Below, one piece after another: positions 61,357 to 64,000 of a stretch of DNA of 64,000 nucleotides. The notes under the pieces are model-generated. The model ran no database searches, was not told the DNA's origin, and saw only the letters and a list, made by a program, of their open reading frames with translations. The position numbers were made by a program, and so were the translations under genes. This DNA comes from Pseudomonas kilonensis (GTDB lineage: Bacteria > Pseudomonadota > Gammaproteobacteria > Pseudomonadales > Pseudomonadaceae): positions 434,001-498,000 of the forward strand of contig NZ_LHVH01000024.1 of assembly GCF_001269885.1 (NCBI RefSeq). The letters run 5' to 3'. Numbering within the stretch: the stretch's first letter is position 1; each line of letters begins with the position of its first letter.

Positions 61357-62940
61357 ATGACTACCCTATCCCCGATCAGCCCTGCCATTCCCATCCAGAT
61401 CCCGACTCGCTCTGCCGTCGCGGCATCGCCTGCAACAGTGATAGAGAGTGCTGATGTCTTGCCGGCTCGACCATCGGCAACGGTCAGCCTGGGCAACCCC
61501 GTGGCCGATGTCGAATCACAGACCTATTCCCGACTCGGGCAACTGCCCGGCCAGGAGATTGTTCGTGTCTGGGAAAAGACCAGTCAGGATGCCGTCACTC
61601 GCGTCATGGGGACCAACCCCAGATCGCTGTCGATAGCCAACCGTTTCCACGGCCTGGGCGCAGCCTTGGTGGAGCAGTTCGCCAAGAGTGGTTCGAGCAT
61701 TTCCCAGTCAGTGCTCCATACCACCACGGACAGGGCTCACAACGCCGCCGAGATAAAATCCGAACAGGCGCTGCTGCACAATAAAGCCGACAACCTGATC
61801 ACCCTCAGCATCAAGACCGCCAGTGGCAAGACGGTTACCTTCAGCCTGACCAGCCAGGACGATGGACTTGGCGTTCAGGCCACGGTGGACGGGGGCCCGC
61901 TGAGCGAGGATGAACTCAAGGCGATTGGTGTGCTTGGCAGCGCCTTCCAGGCCGCTGTCGACGGGTTGACCGCCGAGCCTCCCAAGCTCGACCTGGGCAA
62001 GCTGACGCAGTTCGACTCCAGCGTATTGGCATCCATTGATCTGAACGCCAAGCTCAAGGGCGTGGACGGTGAGGACCTGATCCTTGCCTACCGCGCCGAC
62101 AGTCAGAGGCGCACCACGCAAATGAGTGGTCCGGATGGCGAATTGAACCTGAGCGTGGATCTGAAGAACAGCGCAATCCTGGGCGATGCCAAGCAACAGG
62201 CCAACGCACTGAACAGCTACCTCGCCCAGTTTGAGCGAGTGCAGGAGCGTGGCAGCGCCAAGGTTGCCCTGATGGAGATGTTCAAGGACGCCTTCAGCGC
62301 CATGAACAGCCACTATCCACAGGGCGTTACCCCGTCACAGTCACTGACCCGTAACGCGACGGACAAAGGCCTGCTGACTGGGCTGGCAGACTTCGAGGCG
62401 TCCATCAAACAAACCAACAACGCGTCCAACCCGATGCGCCCGTCAGAAGTCGATAGCTTTGCTTATACCCTGTCGCAGAAAACTGTCGTTGCAGGTTCCA
62501 TAATGAGCAATCGCAGCGTCGATCAAGTCCAGCAATCGAGTTTATCGGCCAGCTATCACAAGAGCCTGAAGGGCGGGAAAGCACCTGCGATAGGCAAAAC
62601 GACCGACTCGCAGAACTATCTCTACGTACAAGTGCATGACGAGGCCCGCAGTTCGGCCAGCCTCGCCTACAAGGACGGCCGACTGAGCAAAGCCTCCGTC
62701 ACGCAAAGCGCCAGCCAGGACACACGGACACAGAAGTACGTCATGGGCAAAATGATTGAAGAGACGGTGGTGCCGAAACAAGCTTCAGCCAGCCGCAGTC
62801 ACTTGGTATTGCTGGAATACGCCGCCAAGCAAAGCAAGAAGTCCCAGGATGCGCAGGATCAATCCCTATTGAAGGAAGCGCTCGCTACCCTGCACAACTC
62901 GGTGCTGCTGCAGGAAAACCCTTCGGCACTGGTGCGTTGA
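61357..62940 (+). CDS. Large cysteine-free protein of unknown function
   Basis: The predicted protein has 527 residues starting MTTLSPISPAIPIQIPTRSA. It has a Pro/Ala/Ser/Thr-rich N terminus of about 60 residues, no signal peptide, no membrane segment and no cysteine. The middle is rich in Ser, Ala, Asp and Lys (LTAEPPKLDLGKLTQFDSSV; LKGVDGEDLILAYRADSQ). This composition resembles proteins exported through type III or flagellar-type channels or surface adhesins, but no export genes are adjacent. The frame is open to 61195; the ATG at 61357 was chosen because the region before it has no consistent codon bias. Its ribosome-binding site is weak. No family is recognised. Confidence 0.6.
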   Translation: MTTLSPISPAIPIQIPTRSAVAASPATVIESADVLPARPSATVSLGNPVADVESQTYSRLGQLPGQEIVRVWEKTSQDAVTRVMGTNPRSLSIANRFHGLGAALVEQFAKSGSSISQSVLHTTTDRAHNAAEIKSEQALLHNKADNLITLSIKTASGKTVTFSLTSQDDGLGVQATVDGGPLSEDELKAIGVLGSAFQAAVDGLTAEPPKLDLGKLTQFDSSVLASIDLNAKLKGVDGEDLILAYRADSQRRTTQMSGPDGELNLSVDLKNSAILGDAKQQANALNSYLAQFERVQERGSAKVALMEMFKDAFSAMNSHYPQGVTPSQSLTRNATDKGLLTGLADFEASIKQTNNASNPMRPSEVDSFAYTLSQKTVVAGSIMSNRSVDQVQQSSLSASYHKSLKGGKAPAIGKTTDSQNYLYVQVHDEARSSASLAYKDGRLSKASVTQSASQDTRTQKYVMGKMIEETVVPKQASASRSHLVLLEYAAKQSKKSQDAQDQSLLKEALATLHNSVLLQENPSALVR

Positions 62941-63039
62941 AAGCAAAAGACAGTCGACTCGGCCTTCAAGATAAAAGTGGATAGCGCCTTCTACGCCAAG
63001 GCGTATCTGAGGGGGCCAACGCCGTCCTGCCTAGCGGCT

Positions 63040-64000
63040 TCAACTCGCCTCGGCATGCCTGGGTAAAGCGATGGAAATCAAGGCGGCCAGCAACACGAAT
63101 GCGCTTGATAGCCAAAGGCATGCGCCCAATCCAAACACCTGGTAAATCCAACCGGAGAGCACGGTGCCGATCAGGCGCCCCATGGCGTTCGACATGTAAT
63201 AGAACCCCACATCCAACGACACGCCGTCTTCCTTGGCGTAGGACACGATCAGGTAGCTGTGCAGCGACGAGTTCACGGCGAACAACGCCCCAAAAACCAT
63301 CAATCCACCCAACAGCACGACCTGTTGCGACAGCCCGGTCTTCAGCCCCAGCGCAATGGCCGCGGGCAAACCCGCCAGTAGCAGCGCCCACAAAAACGCC
63401 GCTCGACCGTCCGGCACGTGACCTCGTTTCTTTCCAGTGATGTTGGGCGCGAAGGACTGGACGATGCCGTAGCCAATCACCCAGGCAGCCAGGAAGCCAC
63501 CAACCTTCCAGAAATCCCAGCCGAACACGCTGCTCAGGTACACCGGCAAGGCCACCACGAACCAGACATCGCGGGCGCCGAACAGGAACATCCGCGCCGC
63601 CGAAAGGATGTTGATCGCCCGGCTCTTGGACAGGATGTCACGAAACCTGGGCTTGGCTTTGGCCTTGCCCAGGTCCTTCTTCAACAGGATCAAGCTACTG
63701 ATCCAAATCAGCGTCAGGCCACCTGCCATGGCCAGCAACGCGCCTTTGAAACCGAGCAATGCCAGCAAAGCTCCGCCAAGAAAGAAGCCGACACCCTTGA
63801 GCGCGTTCTTTGAGCCAGTGAGGATCGCCACCCATTGGTAGAGTTTGCCCTGTTGCCCATCGGGGACCAGAAGTTTGATGGAGCTTTTGGCGCTCATCTT
63901 GTTCAGGTCCTTGGCGATCCCGGACAACGCCTGAGCCCCCATCACCCAAGGGATGGTCAGCCAAGCGACCGGCACTGTCAGCATCAACAGCGCCGCCACC
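63040..64000 (-). CDS. arsJ: Organoarsenical efflux MFS transporter ArsJ, C-terminal part (partial)
   Basis: The last about 320 residues of a major-facilitator transporter run off the right edge. Segments match the ArsJ family as I know it: AKDLNKMSAKSSIKLLVPDG, GKLYQWVAILTGSKNALKGV, SKSRAINILSAARMFLFGAR, then DVWFVVALPVYLSSVFGW and KVGGFLAAWVIGYGIVQSFA. About eight membrane helices are visible. ArsJ exports 1-arseno-3-phosphoglycerate, which a partner glyceraldehyde-3-phosphate dehydrogenase makes from arsenate. That partner and an ArsR-type regulator would be expected beyond position 64000. Confidence 0.8.
   Translation of the reverse strand, partial: VAALLMLTVPVAWLTIPWVMGAQALSGIAKDLNKMSAKSSIKLLVPDGQQGKLYQWVAILTGSKNALKGVGFFLGGALLALLGFKGALLAMAGGLTLIWISSLILLKKDLGKAKAKPRFRDILSKSRAINILSAARMFLFGARDVWFVVALPVYLSSVFGWDFWKVGGFLAAWVIGYGIVQSFAPNITGKKRGHVPDGRAAFLWALLLAGLPAAIALGLKTGLSQQVVLLGGLMVFGALFAVNSSLHSYLIVSYAKEDGVSLDVGFYYMSNAMGRLIGTVLSGWIYQVFGLGACLWLSSAFVLLAALISIALPRHAEAS

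Overview
The window is a piece of a Pseudomonas chromosome, most likely from the P. fluorescens group. The evidence is the high-GC codon use, the gene order bpt-infA-clpA-clpS-cspD-icd-idh-nudJ-mnmA-hflD-purB-roxA-aceA-nuoA..N (the PAO1-type core order as I remember it), a homodimeric and a monomeric isocitrate dehydrogenase side by side, a fused nuoCD gene, and about fifteen REP/BIME-type palindromes of the tgtgggagc...gctcccaca class between genes.

Region 1 (1-20.7 kb) is conserved core. It holds the end of bpt, infA, the clpS-clpA protease adaptor and unfoldase, a CspD-like protein, the divergent icd/idh pair, the nudJ-mnmA-hflD-purB housekeeping run, a ribosomal oxygenase gene (roxA) overlapped by a GNAT gene, a short secretin-like periplasmic protein, isocitrate lyase (aceA) behind a 456-bp leader, and a chemoreceptor with a predicted helical-bimodular sensor domain. 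Icd, Idh and AceA all act on isocitrate and lie within about 13 kb of each other.

Region 2 (20.7-35.7 kb) is the complete respiratory complex I operon nuoA-N (13 genes, C and D fused). A 19-bp Fur-box-like sequence lies upstream and a strong hairpin lies between nuoF and nuoG.

Region 3 (35.8-64 kb) is accessory and varies in strand. It has a GNAT gene, an FAD oxidoreductase of the L-2-hydroxyglutarate dehydrogenase type with a TTG start, a hemerythrin and a LysR regulator. It also has a minus-strand stress or detoxification cluster (YcaC-type hydrolase, YtcJ-type amidohydrolase, ABM protein with a membrane tail, DoxX, LysR, alpha/beta hydrolase). A convergent, end-overlapping pair of winged-helix/STAND ATPase regulators of unequal length follows. 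Next come two AraC regulators with DJ-1/PfpI-like sensor domains, a pirin, AT-richer small secreted and membrane proteins, an amino-acid-type dCache chemoreceptor, two decayed genes, a 28-residue membrane peptide, a DKNYY-repeat protein, a zinc alcohol dehydrogenase, a cysteine-free orphan protein and the C-terminal part of the organoarsenical exporter ArsJ, which runs off the right edge.

The most unusual structures are a seven-copy, 136-bp-period tandem BIME array between infA and clpA, a second 73-bp-period array after idh followed by a different interspersed element, nested palindromes after hflD with a relative near 57.9 kb, and the paired STAND regulators. No rRNA, tRNA, CRISPR array, transposase or phage gene was seen.
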